NCBI GenBank assembly: GCA_017617145.1
Contig: JAFZWX010000003.1
Coordinates: forward strand, 1 to 59,179
Reading direction: 5' to 3'
DNA from: Treponema sp.
GTDB taxonomy: Bacteria > Spirochaetota > Spirochaetia > Treponematales > Treponemataceae
DNA length: 59,179 bases
The notes beneath the pieces were generated by a model. The model made no database searches and was not told where the DNA came from. It worked only from the letters and a program-made list of their open reading frames with translations. The position numbers and the translations under genes are program-made. This document shows positions 49,372 through 58,923 of the stretch, piece after piece. How positions within the stretch are numbered: position 1 is the first letter of the stretch; every line of letters starts with the position of its first letter.

Positions 49372-50682
49372 TCATTCTTCAAAAAACATAGATTCGCGTA
49401 CCCTCTGGTACATCTCAATTTGAGCGCGGGCACTATCAATTCCCAGAATTGCAGGATCATAGCGTTTATTCAGGATAAGTATTGCTTCCCATTCATCAAT
49501 TGCTTTTTCCCATTCTGCGTTTGCGTAATATTCCAGTCCTCTTGCATATAATTCGTCAATCAGTTTCTGGCGTTCTGCACGTCCTCTGTCGCCAAGAAGA
49601 ATTTTTGCTGAAAGACTGATTCTGTTTACAGGATTTAATGAAGAAGTTAAATCGAGCGTATAGTTAAAATTAAGTCGCGCATTTGTAAGCTGCAATTCGG
49701 AACCTACAGAAAATCTTGGATTTCCACCTTTTATTTCGGCCCCAACAAGCAGATTAAATTGTTTTGTAAAGGCAAGAATAATTCCAGTGCTTAAAGAAAA
49801 CATCTGATATTCGGTTGGATGAAATAAATTTACCGGCTGTTTTATATCAAAGGTTGCAGTAATAACAGGTAAAAACTGGCACGAAAAACCAGCAGCAAAA
49901 AAAGTAGGCAGCGGGTCATCAAGTTTTACACCGGAACCACTTGAAAATCCTGTAATTGCAACACCCAGATTTTGTGCCGAAAGTCCTATTCGTACGTTTG
50001 GAGTTCGTGAAGCAAAAAATTTCAAAAAATTAAATTGAAGCAGCATACCAAAATCGGCCATAATACCAATTCCAGACTGCTCCAGACCAGAAAATGAAAT
50101 AATTGCATCTGTGTCTTTGTTCGTATAATCGGGAATGCTTCGGAAGGCTGTTTTTATAGTTGCACCAAGTGCCAGACCTTTAAAATCATAACCTGCCATA
50201 AAGTTATAGGAAATATTTGCAGCAATATTTGTTTCAGAATAATAACTTGCGTTTACTCTTTCACCAAAAATATTGTATTCGGTAAAAGGCATATAAAGAC
50301 AACCCGCTTGAAGTCCAAAACCAAAATTATCTACTCTTGTCGTAAAAACAATTGTGTCCATTTTGGAATCTGCAATCCATGAATTATGAAAAGCAGAGGC
50401 TTGTGTTTCATTAAGAATACAGCTTGCGGCAGAGTTGTAGTTAATGTAGCCGGCGTCATCACATAGTCCTGTATATGCAGAACCAAGACTTTCTGCACGT
50501 CCTCCAACAGGAATAAGAAGGGAACGAAATGAAGTAGCACCTTCGTTTTTACTGCTGTTAAAAAGACCGAATTCACTGAGTGTGTCCGAAATATCAGCAT
50601 AATCAAGTGAATAAATTATGCCCGGAACACAAAAAAAGAGAAAGATGAAAACTGTAAGAATTCTGATCCTTTTTGCTTTCAT
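49372..50682 (-). CDS. UPF0164/PorV-like outer-membrane protein with C-terminal TPR
   Basis: This 436-residue protein has a signal peptide (about residues 1-25), then 'GATSFRSLLIPVGGRAESLGSAYTGLCDDAGYINYNSAAS', the signature of PorV/UPF0164 outer-membrane proteins ('GaR..gmGgA.tA..dda.a..wNPA'). Alternating beta-strands follow through residue about 360. The end is an added TPR-like helix pair ('LIDELYARGLEYYANAEWEKAIDEWEAILILNKRYDPAILG'). In Treponema these proteins are considered FadL-like barrels. It is divergent from the 1048-residue periplasmic protein gene. Confidence 0.82.
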   Translation of the reverse strand: MKAKRIRILTVFIFLFFCVPGIIYSLDYADISDTLSEFGLFNSSKNEGATSFRSLLIPVGGRAESLGSAYTGLCDDAGYINYNSAASCILNETQASAFHNSWIADSKMDTIVFTTRVDNFGFGLQAGCLYMPFTEYNIFGERVNASYYSETNIAANISYNFMAGYDFKGLALGATIKTAFRSIPDYTNKDTDAIISFSGLEQSGIGIMADFGMLLQFNFLKFFASRTPNVRIGLSAQNLGVAITGFSSGSGVKLDDPLPTFFAAGFSCQFLPVITATFDIKQPVNLFHPTEYQMFSLSTGIILAFTKQFNLLVGAEIKGGNPRFSVGSELQLTNARLNFNYTLDLTSSLNPVNRISLSAKILLGDRGRAERQKLIDELYARGLEYYANAEWEKAIDEWEAILILNKRYDPAILGIDSARAQIEMYQRVRESMFFEE

Positions 50683-50751
50683 TTTGTTAAAATGATACTA
50701 AATTGTCGGTTTTTTTTCTCTTATATATAAGGTTAAATACCGAAAATATAC

Positions 50752-50764
50752 TATAATATAAAAG
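50752..50764 (+). promoter_or_regulatory. -10 box of a leaderless gene
   Basis: TATAAT at 50752-50757 lies 7 nt before ATG 50765, with no Shine-Dalgarno. Confidence 0.6.
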
Positions 50765-53700
50765 ATGAAAAGGAAACATCTGCTTTTTCGAATTTTACTG
50801 ATTTTTCTCATTTCTGCATCATTTTCAATGCCTTTGTCTGCGCAAATTGTGGATGAAATTGAACATGATGATAATAACGGAGAAGTAATGTCTTTATTCG
50901 AAATCGAAAAGCTTATAAGGCGTACAGATTATTCCGAAGCCTTAAAGCAGCTGAACCTTTTTATTGAAAAAAAGCCTGATTATTTTGATAATGCCCAGCG
51001 GCTTATAAAAATAATAATGAACCGTCGTAAACAGTATTCTGTTCTTGCTGAAAAAGCAATTAAATCAAGCGAAGAAAATCCGGAAGATCACGAAACTCCT
51101 GCAAAAATCATTCTGCAGATGCGAAGCATAGAAAAAAATCCACCTGCAGAAATTAAGCGTATGATTGATATGCTTGAAGAAATGCATCTTTTCAAATATT
51201 ATGCATATCTTTTTGATACAATTCTTGAAGAATCTTCAGTATTATCACAGGATGGAGAATATATAGCCGCGATTTCCAAAGTTCAAAACGAAGGCTTTGA
51301 TATTTACAAGGATGAGTATTACGATTTATATGAAACAGATAATCCGCAGATGATTACTGATGTTGAACAGATTATTGCATCCTTGAATAATGCTGTTACA
51401 CGTTATGAAGATGCAGCATTGCAAAAGGAGTTTGACACAATAACGGCACAATTTCTGAACGCAATTGAAGAAGATGATTATACACAGGCCGAAACACTCT
51501 TTCCGTCGCTTGAGGCAGCTTATAAAAAGTATAGTCAGATTCGTAATGATGTTTACAATTGTGGTCAAAATATAAAGAATTTGTATGAACTGCAAAAATC
51601 TATTGACAGTGAAATTACAGATGCATCTTATCTGCCGTTCTTGCAGCGTTTTATTCTGGGAGTTCAGGAACCCGAAAATTCCGGAATACTTGGTGCAATT
51701 GACTGTAAGTATTCTAAAAATCTGGAAGAAATTAAGATAGCCATCGAAGATACATTAAAATACAGAAGCGATGAATATCTGACTGTTCTGCCGTCAACTC
51801 TTCTTGAAGATTCTACGGATTATAATGATCTTACTAATAAGTCGAAATATGTTGTTGCTCTTGAACGATATGCTCAGTTGGGTAAAAAAACAGATTCCTT
51901 GTATGATTTACTTGAAGAAAAACAAACTCCTTCGCAAGTTTACACACTGGAACTTGATTATGAAGCAGAACTTGGAAATCTTACTGCTGATTTACTTGCT
52001 AAGGCACGCGAATTCCAGCAGGAACAGACAATTCAGAATAATCTTCTTGCTTCTACGCAGACAGATATCACTCCGCTGTTTGATTCCGTATTCCGTATGA
52101 GTACCATTCTTGGTTCAAAGGCAAGTCTTCAATTAGAATCATTTGAGTGGGGTAGTACTTATCTTTCAATTCCAAATAGAACAATCTGGACTGTACATAC
52201 TCAACTTTATAAATCTTATCTTGATAAACTTTTTGAAACTTCTGCTTCTTCAATGACAGATGCCTGGACAATTATTACACAAAGCTATCGTGCAGATTCA
52301 GACAGCTATGTAAATGAAACAAACGAATACAAACAATATGCGGCAGTGTTTACAACAGGCTTTGATGAACCTCTTGATTCAAAGCAGTATAATTCAATTA
52401 CAAAAGCATCAGATAACAGCGGTCTTTTAAATTATGCAAAGAATGCCGGCGTACAAAAAAATCCTGTTTATCATTATCCTGAGCTTGCAATAAAAATGTA
52501 CGAAACTGCTACAGAAAAATCGGGCATTTATATTCAAGGTATTGAAGAAAAGCAAAAATCACTTACTGATAATCTGAATGCTCATGAAGACTGGCTGCAG
52601 AATGACTCTCTCGTAGAGATTGTAAATTCAAGTGTTGAATATATGCAAAACAGAAAATCGCAGCTTGAATTAAACAGAATGCAGTCTTCTCAATTAATAA
52701 CACAGGCTAATAATCAGCTTGAAGAAGCGGCTTATACAAAGAATTATGCCGCATCAATTATCGAAGAATCTCGAGAAGCTCTGGCACGCGGAAATCTTGC
52801 TAATGCCGAAAAACTTCTTCTGGAAGCAAGTGAAAAATATTCTGAATCTCTTTCTATTGCCGATGAAGAAGCATTGCGTAATGAAGTTGATAAAGTTGTT
52901 GCAAGTTTGAGTGTTCAGATTATGGATGCTAAGAACGAGCTTGTAGTAAAAGAATCGCGTGAATTGTATACTCAGGCAAGAGACGCACTGAACTATGACC
53001 GCTATGAAGATTCGGAAACATTGATTAATGCTGCAATTAATAAATGGGCCGAAACACACACAGAAAAGAACCCCGAATTTGAGACTTTCCTCGAACTTGT
53101 TAATACAGCTGTTTCTATGAAAACAGGTCGTATTCTTTTAACTTCTGATCCTCTTTATTCAGAAATGTCACAACTCTTAAGTATTGCTTATCAGTATTAT
53201 GATGAAGGAGAAGCACTGATGAAGAAGGGCAACGAAGCTGCAGCACGAACAGCCCTTGCTTCTGCAGAAGAAAGCCTTAACAAAATAAAATCTGTATATC
53301 CGCTTAATCAGGAAGCTTCTTTACTGCTGTTAAAGATTGACCGTTTATATGATCCTGCAAAATTCGAAGAAGAATTTGCTCAAAAGGTTCAGGCAGCTAT
53401 TGCACAAAGTAAGAACAAAGACACAATGGCTCAGGCTTACAATACACTCACTGATTATTATAATCTTGAACCAAATTATAAGGGCTTAAAAGAGGCAATC
53501 TATAATCTTGAAATAGAACTTGGAATGAGACAGCGTCCTGTAGATAATAGTGCTGCAGCCCGTTCAACAAGACTTACTACACAGGCTCAAACTCAATTTA
53601 ACAATGCAGGAACAAATACTACAAAGCTTAATCAGGCTTTGGAAACTGTAAACGAAGCACTCCGTCTTAATCCAAATAACAAGACTGCAGAAGCACTTAA

Positions 53701-53911
53701 GGACCGCATTTCTCTTAAAATAGGTAGTAGTTCAATTATTGTACTTTCCAGCAGTGATCAGAATCTTTTGACTCAGGCTAAAAAGGCATATCAGACAGGA
53801 AACATTGATGATGCAAATACTTATATGATAAGGCTTTTAAATAATAATCCTAATAATATAAAGGTTAAAGAAGTAGAGGATTTGAACAACAAGATAAAAT
53901 CTCAGTTGTAG
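50765..53911 (+). CDS. Large periplasmic helical-repeat (TPR-like) protein
   Basis: This 1048-residue protein has a signal peptide (MKRKHLLFRILLIFLISASFSMPLSA) and an almost entirely alpha-helical mature part with TPR-like segments ('RRTDYSEALKQLNLFIEKKPDYFDNA', 'RGNLANAEKLLLEASEKYSESL', 'KAYQTGNIDDANTYMIRLLNNNPNN') and coiled-coil stretches at about residues 600-720. It is probably a periplasmic scaffold. The next gene, a SpoIIE receptor with a large extracytoplasmic part, starts 20 bp after its stop, and the barrel gene lies on its other side. The three may form one envelope system. The mRNA is probably leaderless. Confidence 0.75.
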   Translation: MKRKHLLFRILLIFLISASFSMPLSAQIVDEIEHDDNNGEVMSLFEIEKLIRRTDYSEALKQLNLFIEKKPDYFDNAQRLIKIIMNRRKQYSVLAEKAIKSSEENPEDHETPAKIILQMRSIEKNPPAEIKRMIDMLEEMHLFKYYAYLFDTILEESSVLSQDGEYIAAISKVQNEGFDIYKDEYYDLYETDNPQMITDVEQIIASLNNAVTRYEDAALQKEFDTITAQFLNAIEEDDYTQAETLFPSLEAAYKKYSQIRNDVYNCGQNIKNLYELQKSIDSEITDASYLPFLQRFILGVQEPENSGILGAIDCKYSKNLEEIKIAIEDTLKYRSDEYLTVLPSTLLEDSTDYNDLTNKSKYVVALERYAQLGKKTDSLYDLLEEKQTPSQVYTLELDYEAELGNLTADLLAKAREFQQEQTIQNNLLASTQTDITPLFDSVFRMSTILGSKASLQLESFEWGSTYLSIPNRTIWTVHTQLYKSYLDKLFETSASSMTDAWTIITQSYRADSDSYVNETNEYKQYAAVFTTGFDEPLDSKQYNSITKASDNSGLLNYAKNAGVQKNPVYHYPELAIKMYETATEKSGIYIQGIEEKQKSLTDNLNAHEDWLQNDSLVEIVNSSVEYMQNRKSQLELNRMQSSQLITQANNQLEEAAYTKNYAASIIEESREALARGNLANAEKLLLEASEKYSESLSIADEEALRNEVDKVVASLSVQIMDAKNELVVKESRELYTQARDALNYDRYEDSETLINAAINKWAETHTEKNPEFETFLELVNTAVSMKTGRILLTSDPLYSEMSQLLSIAYQYYDEGEALMKKGNEAAARTALASAEESLNKIKSVYPLNQEASLLLLKIDRLYDPAKFEEEFAQKVQAAIAQSKNKDTMAQAYNTLTDYYNLEPNYKGLKEAIYNLEIELGMRQRPVDNSAAARSTRLTTQAQTQFNNAGTNTTKLNQALETVNEALRLNPNNKTAEALKDRISLKIGSSSIIVLSSSDQNLLTQAKKAYQTGNIDDANTYMIRLLNNNPNNIKVKEVEDLNNKIKSQL

Positions 53912-53930
53912 TGTATAATGGTAAAGATTG

Positions 53931-56900
53931 ATGCGTAGATATTTTGGATTAAAAGTAAAACTTCTCACAATAGCGCTGCTCCTGTTTTGCGGGGCATTTG
54001 CAGTCAATCTTTTTGCTGCAGAAAAATATTATTGGGAAAATCCAAAAGTAATAACTTCGGGCGATGCACGTTTTCCTGTTGCAGTTAATACAGACAGTGT
54101 TTCATATGTTTTCTGGCAGGAAGTAGATTCTCAAAATAACAGAATATGGATTTCCTGCCGCATTTATACAGACAATTCAACCTATACAGAGAATCTAAGA
54201 TTTGCAGGCCCATTTCAGTATTCAGGCGAAGTCCCGGATATTTTTTCGGTAACAGCAGGTAGTTCAGGTTCTGCAGGAAATAATTCCAACTCAATTCTTT
54301 TAACTGTACTTTCAGATAAAAAAAAGGTTTCTGCATATTATTCTACAGATCGTTGCCGGACTTTTACAAAATCTGATATTTCTTCAAGTACAATTTTTAT
54401 TGCTCCGCGTGTTTACACCTGTGCCGACGGTTCCTTCAGATTATTTACTTCGGCATCTGTAAACGATTCCTTTTATATTTATACTTCTGAATCAAAGGAT
54501 GGCAAAAACTGGAGTTCTTTTGAGCAGTTTGAACCTTGCCGCCAAATGAGGAATCCTTTTGTTCCTTATCAAATTACATATGCTGGTGGAGACCTTGTAG
54601 TTTTTCAGTCATATTATTCTTCTTCTGTTACAAGCAGGCTTTCTTATCAACTTTTCAGCACATATTCTGCGGATGGTGGAAAAACCTGGAGCGAACCGGT
54701 ACTTCTTACAGATCAGAATTCACTTCCGGCAAATGAAAAACGAAACTTTGCAAATTTTCAAAATCAAAGACCGTTCCTTTACAATTATAATGGAAAAACT
54801 TATGTTGTCTGGGAACGCATGGAATCTGTAAGCGCCGCAATCTGGTCTGCAGAAGTTGACAAAAACGGATTTGTTACAAGAACGGCAGTAAAGGTTTCTG
54901 ATAAAGGAAATTCGAACCGTGCATCTCTTTTTGAATATGGCGGTAATCTTTATGCATTATGGTTTGATACCAGAACCGGTTCAGAACAGATTTATATGGC
55001 TCAAAAGGCAGGAAACGACTGGGAGCAGATTACAGTTCTTGAAAACTCCTATTCAAATATGTTTGTTTCGCCGCTTATAGTACGAAAAACCGGTGTACAA
55101 AAGCAGCTTAGTTTTATATGGCAGCAAAGTTCCAAAACAGCAAATAATCTTGCAATTCTTTTGCCAGATACAACAGTTTCTGTCCCTCGTTTAACTCCAA
55201 CTTCTTATCGCGAAGGAAAAGCAAGCCGCGAAAAAAATGTTTATATTCAAATAGGCTTCCCCGATGATTCTTCCGGTATAAATGGTTATTCATATTCCTG
55301 GGGTAAAAATAATACAACTGAACCACCTGCTCGTGTCCAATATTTTTCAAACATCAAAACAATTAATGTTCAGGCAGCCGAAGATGGAATTTATAATCTT
55401 CTTGTTCGTATTCAAGACAAAGCAGGAAACTGGTCACAAAGTGCAAAGATTTCATATCATCGTGATTTAACTCCACCGGAACCACCAGAGCCTCTTTTAC
55501 CGCAGACAGATCAATATGGTTTTGCCGCATCAAATACACTTTCTTTTGATTGGGAAGCTTCTAAAGATACAGATACCGCTGGATATAATTATGAACTTGT
55601 GTATCTTGGTGCAATTCCAAAAGCGTTAGTCGAAAATAAAACTCATAAAATATCTTACAGTAAAGAACGAGTTGCACAGGAAATAGAAACACTTACTCAG
55701 CGGTATACCCCGGCACTCGAAAAAGAAAATGCACTTAAAGGAAATATTAAGGCAGCTTCAACAAAATCCAGAACCTATAACAATCAGTCAAATGGTGTTT
55801 ATCGCTTTACGGTCAATGCAATTGATGAAGTTGGAAATGTAGGAAAATCTAAATCGATTCTTGTAATTTTAAATAAATATCGTCCTTCGACTTTTATAAC
55901 TTCTGCAAAGCAAAACCTGAATGATCTTGGTGAGCCAGAACTTGAAATTATTGGCGGCGGCTTTTCATACGAAGGAACTATTTCGACAATTTATGTAGAT
56001 AGAGATGGAATTGCTCCTTATGATATGACGCTTACAGCAAAGGATGGACAATTCAAAGTAAGTTCAGATAGTAAGATTTCTCAGGTAAAAATAGGAACAG
56101 ACCTTGATGAAGGAACTTATAGAGTAGGGCTTGTTCATACTGATCGCGGCTTGTATATGTCAGGTCAGATTCTTTCAATTCTTCAGAATGGAACAGTAAA
56201 AATTGAACCAGAATATATCCACAAAAATAAATATAAGGTTGTTACAGATTCTGTAAAATTTACTTTGACTATTGCAATGGTGCTTTCAGTTTTGATGGTG
56301 CTTTTTGTAATAATCAGTTTGCAGGCTGTAATTGTTTATTCAGTGCAGCGACATAAAGAAAAGAAAATTATATCAATGGAAATAAAAGCACTTATTTCGG
56401 GAGAAGCTATGCCATCATCAAAGCCTAAAACAAAAAAAGAAAAACAAAAGAGTCTCAGAGGAAAACTCGTAGGATTTACAATTGTTCTTGTTGCAGTTGT
56501 TGTACTTTTTGTAACATTGCAGAATGGTAACAATATGATTTCTACACAGGAAGAGACACTTGTTACTGCTCTTTACAATAGAATTGATGTACTTATGGAA
56601 AGCCTTTCTTCAGGTGTGCGAAACTTTCTCCCGACCGAAAATGACCTTGAAATTGGATCACTTCCATCTCAGAAGGATGCAATGTCAGAAGTTAAGTATA
56701 TTACAATTCTTGGAACAAAGAGTTCTACTGCAAGCCCGGAAGAAGGTTATGTAAATCTTAATGGTCAGGCAGATGAAATTAGTTATGTATGGGCATCTAA
56801 TGATCCTGCAATAAGTCAAAAGGTAGTAAATTATGGTGAGTACGGAATTGTTGCCGGCGAAACACGTATGATTGATGAAGATGTGCTTACTGTCCTTAAA

Positions 56901-58730
56901 CGCTTTAATGGACTTAATGACAAGGTAGTGGCAAAGGCGAGTGATATATCAAAGCAAATTTCATTATTCTCTCAGGAAAATACAGAGCTTGCATTAAAAA
57001 CTGATGAAGAAAGCAACTTGCGTCGTCAGGTAGTTTCAGATACAACTACAAAGCTGCGTAATGAATTAAACAGTCTTCTTACGTCTATTGCCACCGAAAA
57101 TAGTTCGTCATATCCGGGCTTTTCGGATGATATGCTTGAAAGTGATATTACAGATTATTTATTTTACAGACCTGTTCTTTATCGTTCCGGGAATTCTGAT
57201 AATTATCTTCATGGTGCAATTATTATGGAAGTTACCGTACAAGATCTTGTAGATCAGCTGCGTTCAGAAGTTCGTAAGATTTATATTACCGGTGCACTTT
57301 CTGCACTGGCTGCGGTTATTCTTGGGGCACTTGGAGCATGGCTTTTGGCAAGTCTTATTGTTAAGCCTATTAAAAAGCTTGAGTCGCATCTTGTAGAAGT
57401 TGGTAGCCTTATGACAAAGTCTGTACGCGAACGTCAGAAACTCGAGAAAAAACATATAGATATTAAGTCAAAGGATGAAATTGGGCACCTTGGAGATGTT
57501 GTAAATAAGATGACACTTTCGGCAGGACTTGCTGCTTATGAAGAATTCCTTCAGCTTGACGGTAAGGCTGTTCAGGAACGCTTTATTCCTTTAATGGACG
57601 GAGAGGGTGGACGTAAGCTTCCACTTGTAAAACTCAACGAAGAAAAGCTTGATTTATTTGCTTTTTATAAGGGTGACTCTGCTGTTTCCGGCGATTATTT
57701 TGATTATAAAAAACTTGATGATCAGTGGTATGTGTTTATAAAGTGTGATATTTCGGGACATGGTGTACCTGCTGCATTGCTTGTTTCTGTAGTTGCAACC
57801 AAATTTAAGGATTTTTATTATTTTTCTGACTGGAAGTTCAATAAACAGGGAATAAATCTTAAGAAGTTTGTATCTGCCGTTAATGATTTTATTTTTGATC
57901 TGGGAACCCGCGGAAAATTCAGTACAATAAACATAAGCCTTTATAATAAGTTAACCGGAGATCTTTATGTTTGTAATGCTGGTGATAACAAAATTCACAT
58001 ATTGGATGGAGTAACTAAAAAACTTAATGAAATTACTTTGTCAAATACTCCTACAGCGGGTGGTGTTTCAACAGATCTTGTAGAAATGACAGCTGGTGGC
58101 TATAAGGTTGAAAAACTTAAGCTTAATCCGGGTGATGTTTTGTATTTGTATACTGATGGTATTGATGAAGCAGAACGTCTTGTCCGTGATGAAAACTGGG
58201 TTGTTAAACAGACAGTTCAGGAAGATATCAGGACAGATCCTCGTACGGGTAAAGAAACAAAAAACACTCAGATTCTTGATGAAAAGGAACAGTTTGGTCA
58301 GGAACGAATTACACAGGTAATTGAAGCCGTTACGAATAAAAAGAAATTTGTACTTAATAAGCTTGATAACCCTAATCAGACAGAAGTGCTTGAGTTTGAT
58401 TTTTCAACTTGTAAAGGAACAATTGACGAATCTATAATTGCTCTTGCTGCTGTTGAACGTGTATTCCGCATGGTAAAAGCTCCAACAGTTCGTGCCGATG
58501 ACGAAATAGAAATAGAAAAATTCGTAGATGATTTTTTGCGTGAACATTTTACATTATACAATCGTTATTGCACTCCGGTTCAGTTAGCAGGTGGTACAGC
58601 CGGCGAACAGTCCATGGCCGAACTCGAAAAACAGCGAGCTCTGGAAGACCCGAACCTTACCCGCTACTCCTGGGTTACTGAAGATAAGCAAGCCGATGAT
58701 ATTACGTTGATAGCGATTAAACGCATTTAG
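53931..58730 (+). CDS. Giant SpoIIE-type PP2C phosphatase receptor with sialidase-like ectodomain
   Basis: This 1599-residue protein has a signal peptide, then a sialidase/BNR-like beta-propeller (about residues 30-410) with Asp-box-like turns such as 'YSADGGKTWSEP' and 'ESKDGKNWS'. Ig/Fn3-like segments follow, then a membrane helix (about 776-806), a second (842-864), a periplasmic sensor region, a third helix (1117-1143) leading into HAMP, and a SpoIIE/PP2C domain from about 1237. The phosphatase metal Asp motifs are present: 'SGDYFDY', 'CDISGHGVPAALLV', 'YLYTDGIDEAE'. It probably dephosphorylates an anti-sigma-factor antagonist in response to an envelope signal. TATAAT (53914-53919) lies 11 nt before ATG 53931; an in-frame TTG precedes it. 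Confidence 0.85.
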   Translation: MRRYFGLKVKLLTIALLLFCGAFAVNLFAAEKYYWENPKVITSGDARFPVAVNTDSVSYVFWQEVDSQNNRIWISCRIYTDNSTYTENLRFAGPFQYSGEVPDIFSVTAGSSGSAGNNSNSILLTVLSDKKKVSAYYSTDRCRTFTKSDISSSTIFIAPRVYTCADGSFRLFTSASVNDSFYIYTSESKDGKNWSSFEQFEPCRQMRNPFVPYQITYAGGDLVVFQSYYSSSVTSRLSYQLFSTYSADGGKTWSEPVLLTDQNSLPANEKRNFANFQNQRPFLYNYNGKTYVVWERMESVSAAIWSAEVDKNGFVTRTAVKVSDKGNSNRASLFEYGGNLYALWFDTRTGSEQIYMAQKAGNDWEQITVLENSYSNMFVSPLIVRKTGVQKQLSFIWQQSSKTANNLAILLPDTTVSVPRLTPTSYREGKASREKNVYIQIGFPDDSSGINGYSYSWGKNNTTEPPARVQYFSNIKTINVQAAEDGIYNLLVRIQDKAGNWSQSAKISYHRDLTPPEPPEPLLPQTDQYGFAASNTLSFDWEASKDTDTAGYNYELVYLGAIPKALVENKTHKISYSKERVAQEIETLTQRYTPALEKENALKGNIKAASTKSRTYNNQSNGVYRFTVNAIDEVGNVGKSKSILVILNKYRPSTFITSAKQNLNDLGEPELEIIGGGFSYEGTISTIYVDRDGIAPYDMTLTAKDGQFKVSSDSKISQVKIGTDLDEGTYRVGLVHTDRGLYMSGQILSILQNGTVKIEPEYIHKNKYKVVTDSVKFTLTIAMVLSVLMVLFVIISLQAVIVYSVQRHKEKKIISMEIKALISGEAMPSSKPKTKKEKQKSLRGKLVGFTIVLVAVVVLFVTLQNGNNMISTQEETLVTALYNRIDVLMESLSSGVRNFLPTENDLEIGSLPSQKDAMSEVKYITILGTKSSTASPEEGYVNLNGQADEISYVWASNDPAISQKVVNYGEYGIVAGETRMIDEDVLTVLKRFNGLNDKVVAKASDISKQISLFSQENTELALKTDEESNLRRQVVSDTTTKLRNELNSLLTSIATENSSSYPGFSDDMLESDITDYLFYRPVLYRSGNSDNYLHGAIIMEVTVQDLVDQLRSEVRKIYITGALSALAAVILGALGAWLLASLIVKPIKKLESHLVEVGSLMTKSVRERQKLEKKHIDIKSKDEIGHLGDVVNKMTLSAGLAAYEEFLQLDGKAVQERFIPLMDGEGGRKLPLVKLNEEKLDLFAFYKGDSAVSGDYFDYKKLDDQWYVFIKCDISGHGVPAALLVSVVATKFKDFYYFSDWKFNKQGINLKKFVSAVNDFIFDLGTRGKFSTINISLYNKLTGDLYVCNAGDNKIHILDGVTKKLNEITLSNTPTAGGVSTDLVEMTAGGYKVEKLKLNPGDVLYLYTDGIDEAERLVRDENWVVKQTVQEDIRTDPRTGKETKNTQILDEKEQFGQERITQVIEAVTNKKKFVLNKLDNPNQTEVLEFDFSTCKGTIDESIIALAAVERVFRMVKAPTVRADDEIEIEKFVDDFLREHFTLYNRYCTPVQLAGGTAGEQSMAELEKQRALEDPNLTRYSWVTEDKQADDITLIAIKRI

Positions 58731-58757
58731 TATATTTTAATATATATAGACTGATCT

Positions 58758-58848
58758 AAAAATCAGATGCCCGGAGTAGAAAATTGCCGGGGACAACTTC
58801 CTTCTGTTGTCTCCGGCAATTTTCTACGGGAGGGGGTCTGATTTTTTT
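58758..58848. repeat. Long palindrome, family D copy 3, upstream of the rRNA promoter
   Basis: AAAAATCAGA (58758-58767) pairs with TCTGATTTTTT (from 58837). The internal loop has GGAG on one side and CGGGA on the other; then TAGAAAATTGCCGG pairs perfectly with its complement, and GACAAC/GTTGTC closes the loop TTCCTTCT. The T-run makes it the likely terminator of the SpoIIE-receptor transcript before the rRNA operon. Confidence 0.85.
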
Positions 58849-58894
58849 ATAAAAAAAAATATTAAAAAAAATCAAAAAAGACGGCATTCGACTA

Positions 58895-58923
58895 TTGACT
58901 AATTCGTTTGGATTGTATATATT
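58895..58923 (+). promoter_or_regulatory. rRNA operon promoter
   Basis: TTGACT (58895-58900), exactly 17 bp, then TATATT (58918-58923). The transcript would have a leader of about 225 nt before 16S rRNA. A second TTGACT at 59039-59044 has no good -10 partner. Confidence 0.8.

Noticed and set aside
7385..58848. Simple rho-independent terminators as the full explanation of the long palindromes
   Set aside because: Several have no T-run or lie between divergent promoters or in a leader, and they are far longer and more conserved at the apex than terminators. A terminator role for some copies remains likely.
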